A model generated the notes under the pieces. The model did no database searches, was not told where the DNA came from, and saw only the letters and a program-made list of their open reading frames with translations. Shown here piece after piece: positions 60,049-64,000 of a stretch of 64,000 nucleotides of DNA. The stretch covers positions 1,196,001 through 1,260,000 of the forward strand of contig NZ_CP041091.1 in assembly GCF_006494815.1 (NCBI RefSeq), in the 5' to 3' direction. The stretch's first letter is position 1. The number at the start of each line of letters is the position of its first letter. Source of the stretch: Nocardioides sambongensis (GTDB lineage Bacteria > Actinomycetota > Actinomycetes > Propionibacteriales > Nocardioidaceae). Both the position numbers and the translations under genes were made by a program.

Positions 60049-61182
60049 ATGGACGCGACGACGCTGGTGACACCTCCCTACGTCGCCGGCCCACTCCGCC
60101 TGGAGCCGTTCAGCGCGATGATGCTGACGCCCTCCCGCGTCGGCGACCCCTCGACCGGCCGCGCCTTCGCCCGCCCCTACAAGGACGTGGCCGCACGCCT
60201 GGGCCGCTGGCAGGAGCGCGGCTTCGTGGATCGCGCGGCCCGGCCCGCCCTCTACCTGCACGAGTACACGTCCAACGGCATCACCATCCGCGGCCTGGTC
60301 GGTGCGCTGGACGTGTCTCGTCGGGCGATCCGGGCCGAGGACCGCGCCGTGCTGCCGCACGAGGGGATCCACCCGGCGCAGGCCGACGACCTCGCCGACC
60401 GGATGGCCGAGATGAGCCTGAACCCGGCGCCGATCCTGCTCGTGCACCAGGGCTCCGCCGCACTGCGCGAGCTCACCACCCAGGTGCGCTCCGCCGACCC
60501 CGAACGGGCCTTCGTCGACCGCAGTCAGCAGCAGCACCGGATCTGGGCGATCAGCGACCCCACGACCGTCGACCTCCTCGAGGCCGAGCTCGCCTCCTCG
60601 CGCGCGCTCATCGCGGACGGCCATCACCGGTACGCCGCCTACCTGCGCCTCCAGCAGCGTGGCCTGGGGGCGGCGTACGACCTGGGGCTGGCGATGTTGG
60701 TCGACCAGCAGGACACCCCACTGTTCCTCGGTCCGATCCACCGCACGCTGACCGGCACGACACTCGACGACCTCCGCCGTGCCGCTGACGCGTTGGGCTA
60801 CCGCTACGAGGAGCGCGAGCAGCACCGTGCCGTCGCCGGCCTCGGTCCCAGCCGCCTGGCCGCCACCGACGGACAGACCTGGGCCACGGTCACGCTCAAC
60901 GTGCCGCCGGACCGCGCCACGGTCGAGATCCTGCACCACCGGGTGCTGCCGGCGTTGCCCCACGGACCGAGCGCGGTGGGCTACCACCACACCGTCGAGT
61001 CCGCCCTCGACCAGGCCGCGCCCGAACATGGCATCGCGGTGCTCATGCCCGCGCCGTCGGTGGACCAGGCGATCAGGATCGCCGAAGCGGACCGACTGCT
61101 CCCGGAGAAGGCCACCTCGTTCCAGCCGAAACCGAGCCTGGGTGTCCTCATCCGGCCGCTCGGGGTGTGGGAAAAAGACTGA
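60049..61182 (+). CDS. DUF1015 family protein
   Basis: A 377-residue DUF1015 protein. The family pattern is visible: RLEPFSAMMLTPSRVGDPST at the N-terminus, LYLHEYTSNGITIRGLVGAL, a VLPHEGIHPAQADDL stretch, ALIADGHHRYAAYLRLQQRG and LFLGPIHRTLTG. The GHHR motif suggests a metal or phosphoryl site, and relatives occur with serine or nucleotide metabolism genes. No activity is assigned. It is divergent from the HAD gene, and its stop codon overlaps a 14-bp hairpin that terminates the rRNA operon from the opposite side. Confidence 0.9.
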   Translation: MDATTLVTPPYVAGPLRLEPFSAMMLTPSRVGDPSTGRAFARPYKDVAARLGRWQERGFVDRAARPALYLHEYTSNGITIRGLVGALDVSRRAIRAEDRAVLPHEGIHPAQADDLADRMAEMSLNPAPILLVHQGSAALRELTTQVRSADPERAFVDRSQQQHRIWAISDPTTVDLLEAELASSRALIADGHHRYAAYLRLQQRGLGAAYDLGLAMLVDQQDTPLFLGPIHRTLTGTTLDDLRRAADALGYRYEEREQHRAVAGLGPSRLAATDGQTWATVTLNVPPDRATVEILHHRVLPALPHGPSAVGYHHTVESALDQAAPEHGIAVLMPAPSVDQAIRIAEADRLLPEKATSFQPKPSLGVLIRPLGVWEKD

Positions 61183-61212
61183 TGGGCCATCACCTGGTGG
61201 TGATGGCCCATC
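61171..61212 (-). terminator. Rho-independent terminator of the rrn operon
   Basis: Arms 61181-61194 (GATGGGCCATCACC) and 61199-61212 (GGTGATGGCCCATC) are perfectly complementary over 14 bases with a four-base loop. On the minus strand, beyond the hairpin, AGTC and then a TTTTT run (61172-61176) follow, so it terminates transcription coming from the 5S gene. It also overlaps the stop of the DUF1015 gene and could terminate that as well. Confidence 0.93.
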
Positions 61213-61222
61213 GTCAATGTTT

Positions 61223-61340
61223 GTCCGGCGGCGTCCTACTCTCCCACAGCCTCTCGGTTGCAGTACCATCGGCGCTGGCAGGCTTAACTTCCGGGTTCGG
61301 TATGGGACCGGGTGTTTCCCTGCCGCTATGGCCGCCGTAA
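61223..61340 (-). rRNA. rrf: 5S ribosomal RNA
   Basis: On the minus strand the sequence starts ACGGCGGCCATAGCGGCAGG and contains the conserved loop CCGGTCCCATACCGAACCCG, the GAAGTTAAGCC stretch and GGTACTGC. It ends GGGAGAGTAGGACGCCGCCGGAC, pairing with the 5' end. The length is 118, normal for actinobacteria. Ends are assigned by complementarity. Confidence 0.95.
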
Positions 61341-61587
61341 CTCTGTTACCCCATCACTCCCCCTGCTTGTGCCCTTTGTGCCCGCCGGTGTGTGTGCCCG
61401 CGGGGTGTGGGGTTGGGGGGTGGGGTGGTCTGTTGATTCTCCACGATCTGATTCACCATGATCTGGTGATCTGGTGATCTGGCGATGTGGTGATCGTGTG
61501 GACGCGAGTGTTGTTGTCTTGCACGGTGTCCCATTTCATGTCCCAAACAAACAGTCTTTGTTTGTTGGGTGTGTTGGGGATTTGTTG
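61341..61587 (-). other. 23S-5S internal spacer with short repeats
   Basis: About 247 bases between 5S and 23S rRNA with no gene. It contains an AT-richer region, a run of tandem GATCTGGT-like units (about 61459-61493: gatctggtgatctggtgatctggcgat), and an inverted repeat at 61542-61569 (cccaaacaaa with tttgtttgttggg). The latter may form a stem in the pre-rRNA. No tRNA is visible. Confidence 0.7.

Positions 61588-64000
<2,413 letters not shown>

Overview
The window is 64 kb of very GC-rich chromosome from an actinobacterium. Gene order, GarA/FtsR/MerR signalling genes, a glycine riboswitch on gcvP, mycobacterial-type LexA boxes and an imuA'-imuB plus dnaE2 mutasome all point to Actinomycetia. 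A Nocardioides-like member of Propionibacteriales is my best guess, by inference only. Most genes lie on the minus strand. Two blocks follow the order I recall from Mycobacterium tuberculosis: the Rv1822-Rv1832 block (gcvP to a CDP-alcohol phosphatidyltransferase, 2.8-11.6 kb) and the Rv1692-Rv1713 block (HAD phosphatase to der, 40.4-60.0 kb).

Layout. 0-2.8 kb: partial SDR, rmuC, thioesterase. 2.8-9 kb: glycine cleavage genes gcvP (riboswitch-controlled) and gcvH, enclosing two MerR regulators, a bifunctional-nuclease protein and a GarA-like FHA protein. 9-14 kb: DUF881/small basic protein/DUF881, a CDP-alcohol phosphatidyltransferase and two CNNM-type CBS membrane proteins. 14-23 kb: a GGDEF-EAL protein, a hexapeptide acyltransferase, orphan fdhD, a sugar epimerase/kinase pair and a PadR-controlled hydrolase region. 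22.9-29 kb: ABC exporter with its two-component system, a DUF2254 membrane protein and tRNA-Pro(GGG). 29-40.4 kb: an SOS region with a DUF222-HNH gene and dnaE2 under one LexA box and imuA'-imuB under another; between them lie an IS remnant, LysE, an LLM flavoprotein and phhA. 40.4-60 kb: housekeeping run of der, plsC, cmk, tyrA, pseudouridine synthase, scpB, scpA, parA, Ski2-like helicase, xerD, ald, Nudix, pyrG, recN, nadK, tlyA and HAD. 60-64 kb: DUF1015, a strong hairpin terminator, then 5S and the 3' three-quarters of 23S rRNA on the minus strand; the 23S runs off the right edge.

A recurrent feature is single-base frameshifts. Seven genes carry eight of them (pfkB-family kinase, ABC ATPase, membrane GGDEF, imuB, ald, Nudix, recN twice). 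Every one is repaired by adding one base, and at least six lie in short G or C runs. This looks more like systematic under-calling of homopolymers in the assembly than real gene decay. The most biologically interesting item is the split LexA regulon, in which a DUF222-HNH endonuclease gene lies between a perfect LexA box and dnaE2.
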